Notes: generated by a model from the letters alone, not told the origin. Shown: positions 1 through 9,105, numbered from the stretch's first letter. The stretch: 64,000 bases of DNA from Aquimarina sp. AU58 (GCF_900312745.1 NZ_OMPD01000011.1:28479-92478); one strand, 5' to 3'. Translations and numbers: made by a program.

Positions 1-51
1 ATCAAAAATTGGATGTTGTAATGCTTCTTTATAATTTTTGATTTCCGACAT
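1..51 (-). CDS. cca: Probable CCA tRNA nucleotidyltransferase, N-terminal 17 residues only
   Basis: An ATG at 49-51 opens a leftward frame that runs off the window. The 17 visible residues (MSEIKNYKEALQHPIFD) resemble the start of flavobacterial CCA-adding enzymes, which repair or add the 3' CCA of tRNAs. It begins 7 nt after the tsaC stop, so the two are probably co-transcribed, and both would act on tRNA. The identification rests on a short N-terminal resemblance and on a gene neighbour that I recall from related genomes; the catalytic domain is outside the window. Confidence 0.5.
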   Translation of the reverse strand, partial: MSEIKNYKEALQHPIFD

Positions 52-58
52 GAATCAA

Positions 59-628
59 TTACTTCCTAATAATTTTTACGGTACTATCTCCTCCTATTTT
101 AATAATCGAAGAAGGTTTAGCTCCTTTTTTTTGTAGGGGCAAATTTACGACATAGTCTACGCCTTCCAAAATTGCAGCAGGTATTTCTTTTAAGTTTTTT
201 GGAGCAGGCATACCACTAATGTTAGCAGAAGTTGAGACGATAGGTCTTTTAAGCTTCCTAATTAGTTTTCCGCAAAAAGGATCTCTTACCACTCGAATAC
301 CTAATGTATTATCATCTGCAATAATATTTTCTGCCACATGTAGAGGCCTGTCATAGATAATAGTAGTAGGTTTTGAAGCATATTTTAGAATATCATAGGC
401 TACTTCCGGAACTTCTTCTATGTATTGTTGCAGCATTTTAAAATCACTAACCAAACAAATCATGGATTTGCTTTCTTCCCGTTTTTTTAAGGCATATACC
501 TTATCAACTGCTTCTGCATTAGTAGCATCACAACCAATACCCCAAATCGTATCGGTAGGATAGAGAATAATCCCTCCTTTTTTTAATGTGTTGATTGCAT
601 TTTGGATTTCTATGATTTGATCAGACAT
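59..628 (-). CDS. tsaC: L-threonylcarbamoyladenylate synthase (Sua5/YrdC/YwlC family)
   Basis: The 189-residue protein is a complete single YrdC domain. This family makes threonylcarbamoyl-AMP from threonine, bicarbonate and ATP, the first step of t6A modification at position 37 of ANN-decoding tRNAs, in the cytoplasm. Visible family motifs are the N-terminal GGIILYPTDTIWGIGCDA (about residues 18-35), the KKREESK segment (48-54) that lines the nucleotide cavity, and STSANISG (about 132-139). It lacks the C-terminal Sua5 domain, so it is the short TsaC type. The start is an ATG at 626-628. A probable cca gene follows after 7 nt. Confidence 0.93.
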   Translation of the reverse strand: MSDQIIEIQNAINTLKKGGIILYPTDTIWGIGCDATNAEAVDKVYALKKREESKSMICLVSDFKMLQQYIEEVPEVAYDILKYASKPTTIIYDRPLHVAENIIADDNTLGIRVVRDPFCGKLIRKLKRPIVSTSANISGMPAPKNLKEIPAAILEGVDYVVNLPLQKKGAKPSSIIKIGGDSTVKIIRK

Positions 629-836
629 TAGTTTTGAATTAATAGATGATTATGAAATGGTATTACTTTAAAATTTCTTTTGTAAGAAAAGTTAAAGTAG
701 TTGTAATTATTGTTTTTGCCAGTAACATGCTTATTGTTGAAAACATTCATTTATGAATTGGCCAATTTCATTATACAAATTCTGAATGCATGACAGAAAT
801 TATTTTGTGCAAAAATAATCTTAAAACCTTAATATT

Positions 837-1787
837 ATGAAAAAAATCATTTTTTTACTGTTCATGATGACAGTAATCATTTCTTGCGAAAAAGGAGATG
901 TCAATTCTACTGGAGAAGAGACAAACATCGAGTCAGCTATTGAATCAAAAACGGATAGATTTTCTTTTAAAGATTGGAATGAATTTAATGATCTTTATTC
1001 TAAGTTTTCAAAATTAGGTATGGAGGAGTTAGAAATGAACTCTTTTTTCTCATTTGATAGAGACCTGGAGGTTTCACCTGCAATTCAAGGGATTTTGAAT
1101 AATGATAATGAGTTTGAATTAGATGGAAAAATCATTTGGTTTAATGCTGGTAAATTTTATGAACTTGATGAAGAAGGGATTGCAGCTCAAAAATCTAATA
1201 TAGAAAACCTTAAAGAAGTTGGTTCTGTATCCTATACCCGAGTTAATCCGAAAGGAGTGCCTGGTAATGAGATAGGAATAGGTGCGGCAAAAACAGTTGT
1301 TGTGGATAATCAATATGAATTTAGAAAACAAAGATATGTAGAGAATTGCGGTTCGGGTAACGTTCAAGGAACTTCTCCTCGAGCTTTTAAATATGTGCAT
1401 GAAGTTTATGCAGAACATTTAAATACAGGAGGACCTTTTCGGGTAGATACCTATAGAATATTCTTACGAGTAAAGTTAGAGTATAACCCTAAACGTAGAA
1501 GATGGAGACTTTCTGGAGAAAGAAGAGAAATTTCAATTAATTTAAGTAATAACTCTTTTTTAAGAAATCATAATGGTCCGGTTTCACCTCATCCAAGTGA
1601 TGTTAATAATCGTTCTGTTGTATTTTCATCCTCTTGTGCTACTCATCAAACATTACTTCTTAATTCTGTCACTGCTCCAGGACCAATAGCTGGTGCTCAT
1701 TGGGATATTAATGTAAGCGGAACCATAACAGAGAAGATGTATGGCGATGTAGAACGTAACCGATGGAGAGATCGAATTAATTGGTAG
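837..1787 (+). CDS. Hypothetical exported lipoprotein of unknown function
   Basis: I do not recognise the family. The 316-residue product starts with a lipoprotein signal: MKKIIFLLFMMTVIISCEKG, with Cys17 as the likely lipidated residue. The next part (about 20-120) is acidic and looks helical. The C-terminal half (from about 140) is basic and rich in Arg, Tyr and Asn, with runs such as YNPKRRRWRLSGERRE, and it looks beta-rich. Two further cysteines (in ENCGSG and SSSCATH) could form a disulfide. The gene is monocistronic: no partner within 200 nt on its strand, and a strong hairpin follows the stop. A surface or periplasmic location is inferred from the signal only. Confidence 0.75.
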   Translation: MKKIIFLLFMMTVIISCEKGDVNSTGEETNIESAIESKTDRFSFKDWNEFNDLYSKFSKLGMEELEMNSFFSFDRDLEVSPAIQGILNNDNEFELDGKIIWFNAGKFYELDEEGIAAQKSNIENLKEVGSVSYTRVNPKGVPGNEIGIGAAKTVVVDNQYEFRKQRYVENCGSGNVQGTSPRAFKYVHEVYAEHLNTGGPFRVDTYRIFLRVKLEYNPKRRRWRLSGERREISINLSNNSFLRNHNGPVSPHPSDVNNRSVVFSSSCATHQTLLLNSVTAPGPIAGAHWDINVSGTITEKMYGDVERNRWRDRINW

Positions 1788-1820
1788 TTTGATCGACGCT
1801 AAAATTAGATAGAATTTAAA

Positions 1821-1852
1821 AATAAAGGGTTCCAACATTGGAACCCTTTATT
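1821..1852. terminator. Bidirectional intrinsic terminator
   Basis: A perfect 15-bp inverted repeat (1821-1835 and 1838-1852) with a core of AAGGGTTCCAA and A/T-rich flanks on both sides. It lies 33 nt after the lipoprotein gene on the + strand and about 100 nt beyond the end of the leftward methyltransferase gene, so it can stop transcription from both sides. Confidence 0.85.
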
Positions 1853-1955
1853 AATTTATATATAAAATACCCTTTGTGTTTTAGAGTAAGTGATATGTTA
1901 ATATGGATACTCTTATTATCCAAGGAAAGCAGATGAGTCATCTCTTTCTTAGATC

Positions 1956-2597
1956 TTACTTTTTAACAACTGTAGCATACTGTAGATATCTCATATCCAT
2001 TGCTGTAAATAGAAAAGGAATATTATATAGAAATGGCTTAATAGATTTTGTTTTATTAATACCTTTATGAAGTACTATTTTATACCCTAATCTCGTATAC
2101 ATATTTGCAATACTCTTACCAGTAAAGAATCGCAAGTGTGTTTTATCCATTATACCGTGTTCTTCATATTCCCAGTTCTTTTTAAGTACCAGATTTTTTA
2201 AAGCACTATGGTATCTCATGTTAGGTATCGAGCTTATAATGACACCGTTTTGTGATAGTTTGTTTTTAATTTTTTCTAGCACCCAATATGGATCTACAAG
2301 ATGTTCTAATACATCATTAAAGTAGATCACATCAAAATGATTATCTGGTAGCTCATCAATAAATTTTTCACATTCACCAATAAAAACTTTGTCGAGCACC
2401 TTTTCGGCTTTTTTTCCATGCTCTGGCATTAATTCAATACCCCAGGTTTCAGTATTGTGTTTTTCTTTAATAAAAGCAGCAAAAGTACCTTCTCCACAAC
2501 CAACATCTAATACTGTTTTTGCTTCTTTTGGAAAAAAAGAAAACATTTCATTTCTGATATTATTGTAGTACCCCTCGGGTTTATTATCATAATCCAT
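1956..2597 (-). CDS. Class I SAM-dependent methyltransferase
   Basis: 213 residues with the glycine-rich SAM-binding motif I, VLDVGCGEGTFAAF, at about residues 29-42. An acidic residue at the end of strand 2 (WGIELMPEH, about 57-65) and the motif FDVIYFNDVLEHLVDPY (about 88-104) are typical of the Methyltransf_11/23 group. Such proteins often methylate sugars or lipid-linked intermediates in polysaccharide clusters. The substrate cannot be read from the sequence. Its neighbours are a second methyltransferase and two glycosyltransferases, which supports a surface-glycan role. Confidence 0.85.
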   Translation of the reverse strand: MDYDNKPEGYYNNIRNEMFSFFPKEAKTVLDVGCGEGTFAAFIKEKHNTETWGIELMPEHGKKAEKVLDKVFIGECEKFIDELPDNHFDVIYFNDVLEHLVDPYWVLEKIKNKLSQNGVIISSIPNMRYHSALKNLVLKKNWEYEEHGIMDKTHLRFFTGKSIANMYTRLGYKIVLHKGINKTKSIKPFLYNIPFLFTAMDMRYLQYATVVKK

Positions 2598-2777
2598 TAT
2601 TATAATATTTTTTAGTTAATGATAATTTTTGCAATTACATTTTGAATAGAAATTATCACTTTATTTTTAGGATGCAATTACTAAATATCATGCAAATATA
2701 TAGATCTATACTAAAATCACATTAATTAGTATAGATAATTGAAGTGTAGTAATTTTTTAAAACCTTATAAAAAAAGA

Positions 2778-3440
2778 TTATTTTTTTACTAATAAAATTT
2801 GATATGCATTAATTAAAATCTCCCAATCTTTTTTTAGCATATACTCTACAACTGTTTTTCCTTTACCGCCTCCGGGAAGTCTGCAATCATCTATTAAAAC
2901 GATAGATTTATCATGCAGTTTATCTTCAGCCAGGATAAATTCTTGTAAGTGATGTTCCTGACTTTTCTTTTGAATCTCTATATCGGTTTTTGAATAATCA
3001 TAGCTATCTAAGTATAAAAAGTCGATAGATTCGTTGAAATTCTTTAAGAAGTCTAGAGAATCTCCTAGATATACTGTTGTACTATCTTGTAAACTTTCTT
3101 CTTGTACTGCTTCCTGAGCCCCTTGTACAGAATCTTTACTAATATCTACAGAATGCAATTTTGCACTATTTTCTTTTGCCCATTTACCAAAAACGATTGT
3201 TGCTCCACCATCAGTTTTAGTCGCTTTAAGACCATTTCTCGAAGTTCCTGTCTCTACCAATATTTTTGCATTTCGTTCATTTAAAAGCTGCAATGTTTTG
3301 GAAAAAGTTATGCGTCTTCTTCTAAAATTATATTTATAGGGCATAAAAGGATATAATGACTTATGTTTAATAAGTTTGAGGATTTTAGGAAATGCAATCC
3401 CCAATAGCACAAGAAGTAAAATGATAAATAGATAATTCAT
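2778..3440 (-). CDS. Membrane-anchored SAM methyltransferase-like protein
   Basis: 220 residues. An N-terminal membrane segment (about 3-20, FIILLLVLLGIAFPKIL) is followed by a Rossmann-like domain with ILVETGTSRNG (about 60-70), an acidic position in LHSVDIS (about 95-101), DFLYLDSYDY (about 139-148) and SIVLIDDCRLPGGGKG near the C-terminus. This resembles the Methyltransf_24 / macrocin O-methyltransferase-like group, which modifies glycans. A single N-terminal anchor would place the domain on the cytoplasmic face of the inner membrane. It is read in the same direction as the methyltransferase at 1956 with a 180-nt gap, and it is divergent from the glycosyltransferase genes. Confidence 0.7.
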   Translation of the reverse strand: MNYLFIILLLVLLGIAFPKILKLIKHKSLYPFMPYKYNFRRRRITFSKTLQLLNERNAKILVETGTSRNGLKATKTDGGATIVFGKWAKENSAKLHSVDISKDSVQGAQEAVQEESLQDSTTVYLGDSLDFLKNFNESIDFLYLDSYDYSKTDIEIQKKSQEHHLQEFILAEDKLHDKSIVLIDDCRLPGGGKGKTVVEYMLKKDWEILINAYQILLVKK

Positions 3441-3520
3441 TATAATAATTTTAATATAATGCTGACAAATGTATTGATTTTAAAAATTACTTTTTTAGCA
3501 ATATGATTCTTTAGTTTTAG

Positions 3521-3528
3521 TAAGTTTG
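3521..3528 (+). promoter_or_regulatory. -7 promoter element upstream of the glycosyltransferase pair
   Basis: TAAGTTTG matches the Bacteroidota -7 consensus TAnnTTTG. It lies 20 nt upstream of the ATG at 3549, giving an expected start of transcription near 3535. No clear -33 TTG at the preferred spacing was found. Confidence 0.5.
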
Positions 3529-3548
3529 TCTCTATTATTATTTTAAAC

Positions 3549-4490
3549 ATGAAAATAACACTGATTAGTCTAGATGTTTTGGGGATTAACGATGAAATTG
3601 CCAAGAGTCTAAAAAAGCAGGGATATGAAGTTAATCATATAAACTTTCACACTTTTAGGTATCAGTATCCTACAGTTTTTCATCGAATTTTTAATTTTAT
3701 TGGGAAAACTTTTTTTAAGTATGATATAAAAAAGAATCACTTAAATAAAGAAATCCTTAAGCGATTAAATGAAATAGGGAAACAAGATAAAATTCTAATG
3801 CTTAACGCTAATTTTTTACTGCCTCAGATTATTAAAAATATAAGTTCATTTACAGAGGATTTGACAGCATTTTTTAATGATAATATAGAAAGAATACCAA
3901 AAATATTACTAGTAGCACCTTTTTTTAATGAGGTATATACTTTTGAGCCCAATGATTCAAAAAACCATAATTTTAAATTTGCAACAAATTATATTTTTAA
4001 AGAAAACAAAAATAACCTATCGATAGAACAAGAGGTTTTTAATATAAGTACGTTTAGTAAACGATCTAAAGTTATAGATAATATTGCATTACAATTAGAT
4101 GAGTTAGGGGTTTCCTATAAAATTGTTAGTTTCGGTAAAAAGAAAATCGAATCTAAAAGTAGTGTAGAGTACGTTACAGAACGAATAAATATGAAAGAGG
4201 TTAATGAGTTAGTAGCTCATTCTAATGTATTGTTAGATATTCATAGAGAAGGACAAGATGGACTATCGTTTAGAGTTTTTGAAAGTTTAGGAAACAACAA
4301 AAAACTAATAACTACCAATGCAGCTATTGCTAGCTATGATTTTTATAACCCAAATAATATCTTAATCATAGATAAAAACGATATTCAAATTCCTAAATCT
4401 TTTTTTGAAAATAAATATGAAGAAATACCAGATGAAATCTATCAAAAGTACCTGATAGATAATTGGATAAAGAGAATTCTAAATTTATAA
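3549..4490 (+). CDS. Glycosyltransferase-like protein of a surface polysaccharide cluster
   Basis: 313 residues with no membrane segment. The C-terminal part has the layout of a GT-B glycosyltransferase donor domain: VAHSNVLLDIHREGQDGLSF followed by RVFESLGNNKKLITTN (about 222-257), similar to the acceptor-independent Glyco_trans_1_2 segment in which a glutamate contacts the sugar nucleotide. The N-terminal half has no motif I recognise. It lies 4 nt upstream of a clear GT4 enzyme and is probably translated with it. The substrate is unknown; the general class is inferred from the C-terminal motif and the neighbours. Confidence 0.65.
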   Translation: MKITLISLDVLGINDEIAKSLKKQGYEVNHINFHTFRYQYPTVFHRIFNFIGKTFFKYDIKKNHLNKEILKRLNEIGKQDKILMLNANFLLPQIIKNISSFTEDLTAFFNDNIERIPKILLVAPFFNEVYTFEPNDSKNHNFKFATNYIFKENKNNLSIEQEVFNISTFSKRSKVIDNIALQLDELGVSYKIVSFGKKKIESKSSVEYVTERINMKEVNELVAHSNVLLDIHREGQDGLSFRVFESLGNNKKLITTNAAIASYDFYNPNNILIIDKNDIQIPKSFFENKYEEIPDEIYQKYLIDNWIKRILNL

Positions 4491-4494
4491 TAAG

Positions 4495-5550
4495 GTGAAG
4501 AATAAAAGAGTATTTGTAGATTTTCATTACTTAAAAAACTTAAATAAAGGCTTTGGGCAATTTTCATATCATTTGTCTAAAGCTTTTTCATCTATTGATA
4601 CCGATCTGAATTATGTTTTTTATACCCCCAAAAAAGGAGGTTATAAATCAATATTTAATCAGAAAAATATTTTTGTTAAATACTATTATTCAATACATCG
4701 CCAGTTGGGTGTTTTTGGTCGTAATTATATATTTCATTCTACTAACCAACTAAGTAAAATTGAACCTTCGAATAAGAAAATCCCATATGTTTTAACGATT
4801 CATGATATTAATTTTATGTATGAGGATACAGTAGATCAGAAAACGAAGGATTTTATTCAAAAGAAAATAGATAGAGCACAAGTACTTGTTTTTGTATCGC
4901 ACTTTACCAAAGATGAGGTGAATAAGCATTTCAATGTTACTGCATCAAAAACACAAAAAGTAATCTATAATGGCAATTCTTTAAAAGAAACCTCGTTAAT
5001 TGACCCTGAAAAGAATACAGATGATTATCTTTTTTGTATTACGGAAATGAGACCCTATAAAAACCTGGAGAAGCTTATTTTGATGATGAATCACATTCCA
5101 GAAAAATTTAAACTTATTCTTGCAGGAAAAGGTAGTAGCGATTATGTTTTATATTTAAAAAATGTAATTAAAGAAAATAACTTAGAAGATAGAGTTTTTT
5201 TGAAAGGTATTGTATCCGAAGAAACAAAAGTGAAGCTGTTTACTAATTGTTTTGCTTTTGTATTTCCTTCTTCAAGAGAAGGATTTGGATTACCAGTAGT
5301 TGAAGCATTAAACTTTAATAAACCTATTTTTCTTTATAATAAAACTTCTTTACCCGAAATAGGAGGAGAAGCATGTTTTTATTGGGAAGAATTAGGGGCT
5401 GAATATATGGCTGATGTGTTTTTAACAAAAATTGCCTATTTTGAGTCTAATAGACTTATAATGGAGGAAAAAATTAAAACCCAATTAGAAAAATTTAGTT
5501 GGCAAACAGCAGCATTAGAATACAATGAAATATACAAATCCTTACTGTAA
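4495..5550 (+). CDS. Glycosyltransferase family 4 (GT-B fold)
   Basis: 351 residues. It transfers a sugar from a nucleotide donor to a growing glycan at the cytoplasmic face. Motifs in order are VLTIHDINFMYE (about 99-110), VFVSHFTKDEV (about 138-148), the donor-domain start CITEMRPYKNLEKLI (about 180-194), KLILAGKG, and the donor-binding PSSREGFGLPVVEAL (about 259-273) with the EX7E pattern. The start is GTG at 4495, 4 nt after the preceding stop; no ATG lies near it, and the homologous N-terminus (VFVDFHYL) begins there, so the GTG is accepted. Confidence 0.88.
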   Translation: MKNKRVFVDFHYLKNLNKGFGQFSYHLSKAFSSIDTDLNYVFYTPKKGGYKSIFNQKNIFVKYYYSIHRQLGVFGRNYIFHSTNQLSKIEPSNKKIPYVLTIHDINFMYEDTVDQKTKDFIQKKIDRAQVLVFVSHFTKDEVNKHFNVTASKTQKVIYNGNSLKETSLIDPEKNTDDYLFCITEMRPYKNLEKLILMMNHIPEKFKLILAGKGSSDYVLYLKNVIKENNLEDRVFLKGIVSEETKVKLFTNCFAFVFPSSREGFGLPVVEALNFNKPIFLYNKTSLPEIGGEACFYWEELGAEYMADVFLTKIAYFESNRLIMEEKIKTQLEKFSWQTAALEYNEIYKSLL

Positions 5551-5617
5551 TTTATACTAAGTGTCTAAGTTTGTCTTATCCCCAAATACTAATTACCGAG
5601 GAACCGTATCAAAAAGT

Positions 5618-5625
5618 TACTTTTG
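5618..5625 (+). promoter_or_regulatory. -7 promoter element for the LPS kinase-like gene
   Basis: TACTTTTG fits TAnnTTTG and lies 22 nt before the ATG at 5648, so transcription should start near 5632. It suggests that the kinase-like gene can be read on its own rather than only from the glycosyltransferase promoter. Confidence 0.55.
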
Positions 5626-5647
5626 TTTAGATTATTATACATAAAGA

Positions 5648-6427
5648 ATGCAACGTAAATTTATCATACACCCAGATTATAAATCAGTTGAAACCGAAGT
5701 GCAGAAAACAATAGCGCATTTTGATGATTATCATGAAATATTGGGAGATGCAGAACGCAATGTTATAAAAATTGTAGAGATTGAAGGTAAAAAGTATACT
5801 ATCAAATCATTCAAGATTCCTAATTTTATAAATCAGGTTGTATATCGATTCTTTAGAAAATCAAAGGCGGAAAGGTCTTATAATTATGCAAATAGATTAT
5901 TAGAACTGGGAATAAAAACTCCATTCCCATTAGCCTATGATTTATATACTACCTTTTTTTTATTTAGAAAAAGCTATTATGTTAGTGAATTGCTCAATTA
6001 TGATCTTACGTATCGCGAATTAGTACATGAGCCAGATTACCCAGATCATGAAGCTATTTTAAGAGCTTTTACAAGATTTACGTATGATCTTCATGAAAAA
6101 GGAATCCTGTTTTTAGATCATTCTCCCGGGAATACCTTGATCGTAAAGACAAGTTCTGGATATGATTTTTATTTGGTAGATCTAAATAGGATGGAGTTTA
6201 GGGATTTAGATATGGAAACCAGGATTCGTAATTTTTCGAGATTAACACCCAAAAAGGAAATGGTTGCAATTATGTCGAATGAATATGCCAAGTTAACTGG
6301 TGAGGATGAATCAATGCTGTATCAAAAGATGTGGGGACTTACTGAAGCATTTCAAAAGAAATATCATGATAAAATAGCGTTAAAAAGAAAAATCTTTTTC
6401 TGGAAGAAAAAATATCGGGAAGATTAA
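5648..6427 (+). CDS. Kdo/LPS kinase-like protein (InaA/WaaP superfamily)
   Basis: 259 residues with a protein-kinase-like fold. Lys53 in YTIKSF is the probable ATP-binding lysine. The catalytic loop is LHEKGILFLDHSPGNTLIV with Asp157 and Asn162, and the metal-binding motif is YLVDLNRM with Asp178. This arrangement is that of lipopolysaccharide kinases, which phosphorylate Kdo or heptose in the inner core at the cytoplasmic membrane. The product would add negative charge to the lipid A-core. It lies next to two glycosyltransferases. It converges on the LytTR gene with a 16-nt gap and no visible terminator. Confidence 0.8.
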   Translation: MQRKFIIHPDYKSVETEVQKTIAHFDDYHEILGDAERNVIKIVEIEGKKYTIKSFKIPNFINQVVYRFFRKSKAERSYNYANRLLELGIKTPFPLAYDLYTTFFLFRKSYYVSELLNYDLTYRELVHEPDYPDHEAILRAFTRFTYDLHEKGILFLDHSPGNTLIVKTSSGYDFYLVDLNRMEFRDLDMETRIRNFSRLTPKKEMVAIMSNEYAKLTGEDESMLYQKMWGLTEAFQKKYHDKIALKRKIFFWKKKYRED

Positions 6428-6443
6428 AAATGAACGGTTATGA

Positions 6444-7190
6444 TTAAAGCGAAAGCCATTTTTTAAATTTTCCTAGTTTTTCAATAGCGACAAATATATT
6501 ATTCTCGTGCGATACAGGTTTTAAAGCTACTTTTATCCTCGACTTAGAAGAGTAGTACATTTCTCCAATAGATTTTAAATGAACAATGTATTTTCTGTTT
6601 ATTCTAAAATAATCTAACGGATTTAACTCTTGTTCTAGTTTTTTTAAAGAAAAATCAATTGGTATTTTCTTACCATCCCATAGTTTAATGAAAGTTAATT
6701 TTTCGTCTGTATAAAAATAGGCAACCTGATTAATATCTATTGTTTTTAAACTGGTATTCATCTTTATTAAAAATCGTTTTTTGTATTCATGATCATTGTG
6801 TAAAAACAAATCTTTATATTTTGGAAGTTGATTTTTATTAAGTAAAAAAAACTTATTTATACTACGTTGTAGTGTTTCTTTGGTAACTGGCTTTAAAAGG
6901 TAATCAATACTATTTTGTTCAAAAGCTTTGATAGCATATTCAGAGTAGGCGGTTGTAAATATTATAGGGACATTAATATCCAGTATTTTAAAAATTTCGA
7001 AAGAATACCCGTCAGATAAGTTAATATCTAAAAAAATGAGATCGGGATTTTCTGTAGATAGGTATTGTATAGATTCGTTTACAGAAGAAAGTACTTTTGT
7101 GATTATAATTTGGTCATTAACTTCCTGAATTAAGTTTTGTAATCTAATGGCAGCAATACTTTCGTCTTCTATAATAATACTTTTTATCAT
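6444..7190 (-). CDS. LytTR-family response regulator
   Basis: 248 residues. The receiver domain (about 1-120) has the acidic pair in IIEDES (residues 6-11), the phospho-acceptor Asp in LIFLDINL (about 53-60), the Thr in IIFTTAYS and the Lys in YLLKPVT. The C-terminal LytTR DNA-binding domain (about 145-245) has FRINRKYIVHLKSI, typical of the family. Its ATG overlaps the end of the histidine kinase gene by 4 nt, so the two form a coupled two-component pair. LytTR regulators bind pairs of direct repeats upstream of their targets. The targets are unknown; the receptor genes in the same operon are the obvious candidates. Confidence 0.93.
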   Translation of the reverse strand: MIKSIIIEDESIAAIRLQNLIQEVNDQIIITKVLSSVNESIQYLSTENPDLIFLDINLSDGYSFEIFKILDINVPIIFTTAYSEYAIKAFEQNSIDYLLKPVTKETLQRSINKFFLLNKNQLPKYKDLFLHNDHEYKKRFLIKMNTSLKTIDINQVAYFYTDEKLTFIKLWDGKKIPIDFSLKKLEQELNPLDYFRINRKYIVHLKSIGEMYYSSKSRIKVALKPVSHENNIFVAIEKLGKFKKWLSL

Positions 7191-8224
7191 AATTCAGGTT
7201 CTATTAGAGGAATATAAGCAATATAATTGCCATTGATTATTTTAAAATGCGGAACTTCTGGATGCAGCATTTTATATTGATTGATTAGATTTTTAAGCCC
7301 TATTCCTAATGACTTTTCATAATGATGATTTTTAGGTTGAAAGTTATTCATTACTTTAATGCTATTACCTTCACTTATAATAGATATTTTTAACGGTTTA
7401 TTACTCTCAATGACATTATGTTTTATGGCATTTTCTAGTAACAACTCTAAAGTCATAGGAGGTAGTAAAAAATTAAGTTTAGCTTCTTCGATATGATCTT
7501 CAAGAATTATGTGTTCTCCAAACCTTATTTTTTGTAAAGACATGTAGGAGTATATTAGTTTAAGCTCTTTTCTTAATGTTACTACAACTTCTTCACTTTG
7601 GGTTAAATTATACCTGTAGATATTAGATAGTTCTTGTAAAAAATATTCAGCCTTTTTGCTGTCAATACTAATTAAACCCAGAAGACTATTAAAACTATTA
7701 AAAAGAAAGTGGGGGTTTAATTGTTTCTTTAAGGCCAAATATTGAGCTATAGATTTTTCACTTTGGTACTGGGTTAGCTTTACTTTAATATCTTGTTTTT
7801 CTTTTTGAGACTCAAGAAAAATCTCAATAAAATATACAAATACAATTATAGAGAAACAAGCAAGTAATACTGCCCAAAAAGCTAAATCAAAGAAAGGTTC
7901 GGGGCCTTCATCATCATTAAAAAAATAAGAACTAAATCCTTTTAAAATAAAAGTTAATACTAGAGTTTTGATTGTAATAACTATAGCCCAAAAACTTAAA
8001 AAGCGTACTTTGTTTTTGCTTGTTATAATTTTGTTTGCAATAGTGTTTTTGATATACAATCTTGACCAAAAGACAAATAAAGTAAAGGAAAAACTGACAG
8101 GTAACAGAATTAAGGTTTCAATGATACCTTCTTCTAAACCATCGGCATAGATTTCACTAATAAGATGAAGAGCATTCAATAAAAGAATGATGAGCAGATA
8201 AAAATATATTCTGTTACTTTTCAA
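7187..8224 (-). CDS. LytS/YpdA-type sensor histidine kinase (His_kinase PF06580 family)
   Basis: 345 residues with about four membrane segments (around 6-24, 40-56, 74-96 and 112-133), then a coiled linker. The H-box is ALKKQLNPHFLFNSFNSL (about 165-182), followed by the ATP-binding N-box ELLLENAIKHN (about 261-271) and a G-box GIGLKNLINQY. There is no large periplasmic sensor domain, so sensing would be within the membrane or through a partner. The start is TTG at 8222-8224, because an in-frame stop sits just upstream. It lies 11 nt after DUF4249 and overlaps the LytTR gene by 4 nt. Confidence 0.92.
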   Translation of the reverse strand: MKSNRIYFYLLIILLLNALHLISEIYADGLEEGIIETLILLPVSFSFTLFVFWSRLYIKNTIANKIITSKNKVRFLSFWAIVITIKTLVLTFILKGFSSYFFNDDEGPEPFFDLAFWAVLLACFSIIVFVYFIEIFLESQKEKQDIKVKLTQYQSEKSIAQYLALKKQLNPHFLFNSFNSLLGLISIDSKKAEYFLQELSNIYRYNLTQSEEVVVTLRKELKLIYSYMSLQKIRFGEHIILEDHIEEAKLNFLLPPMTLELLLENAIKHNVIESNKPLKISIISEGNSIKVMNNFQPKNHHYEKSLGIGLKNLINQYKMLHPEVPHFKIINGNYIAYIPLIEPEL

Positions 8225-8235
8225 TGTATACTATT

Positions 8236-9105
8236 TTAGTTTTCAGTAATGGTTACAGTATCTTCTTCTACATCTACTACATAAAAATACCCAAGGGCGC
8301 GATTGTTACTATTGTCTAAATTTATCAAATTTCCTCGTATTGATGCCGGAGGAGGATTACCAACTATTGGATTTCCTAAATTTCCAGTTTGGGTAAATAA
8401 TTCTTTAAGGTAATCAAAATAAGGCTCTGATATAGATAATTGCTGTGCGGTTGCAATATCTCCAATTTCAAAAAAGATATCTTCGTTAGGTTTAACCCCA
8501 ATACGTTGTTTTCCATCAAAAAACTCGTCTGATTCAACCAATACTTGACTATTACCCGGATCGGGAACGGTGACGAACTCATTATTTTTGAAGAGTCTGT
8601 AATGGTAAAAATTTTGAACATTAATAGGATCGGTTGTATCAAATTTTATAAAGTATCCTTCGTCTGCAAAAACGGTTTCTTCTTCAAACTCAAAATAAAA
8701 CTTATCGAATCTGGGTACTTCTTCCTGTAGCGTATCGGTTCCCTGGTATGTTTCTCCTTTCCATAAGATTGTGATAGTATAGGTATTTCCGATTTCCAGG
8801 ACTATGTCTGAGTTTTCATAAAATCCATTGTTTGTATGTTCAAAAATCCAGGAATTCGTACCATTAGATATAGTAACCTGAGCATCACTAACGAAAGGAA
8901 AATCTTTATTAGATAAAAAAGGTGCTGTGGTTAGTAATCTTATTTGTTGTGTGGTAACGGGAGTTTTGATATTTCGTTCCAAACCTCCGTCGATTACTAG
9001 TCGAGGTGGTGTTTCGACTAGAGAGATATCATTAGTAACATCTGTTTCACAAGAAGAAACGGTTATAATTAATAACGTAAACAGTATGGTGATTATATTT
9101 TTCAT
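8236..9105 (-). CDS. DUF4249 lipoprotein partner of a TonB-dependent receptor
   Basis: 289 residues. The signal ends in a lipobox, LLIITVSSCETD, with Cys19 as the lipidation site. The rest is beta-rich, with VETPPRLVIDGGLERN and LEIGNTYTITILWKGETYQGT (quoted in part), which is the DUF4249 pattern. Proteins of this family are usually encoded directly after a TonB-dependent receptor, as here (12-nt gap), and are thought to act as surface-exposed substrate-binding lids. The substrate is not known. Two-component genes follow after 11 nt, so receptor, lipoprotein and regulators form one transcript. Confidence 0.88.
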   Translation of the reverse strand: MKNIITILFTLLIITVSSCETDVTNDISLVETPPRLVIDGGLERNIKTPVTTQQIRLLTTAPFLSNKDFPFVSDAQVTISNGTNSWIFEHTNNGFYENSDIVLEIGNTYTITILWKGETYQGTDTLQEEVPRFDKFYFEFEEETVFADEGYFIKFDTTDPINVQNFYHYRLFKNNEFVTVPDPGNSQVLVESDEFFDGKQRIGVKPNEDIFFEIGDIATAQQLSISEPYFDYLKELFTQTGNLGNPIVGNPPPASIRGNLINLDNSNNRALGYFYVVDVEEDTVTITEN

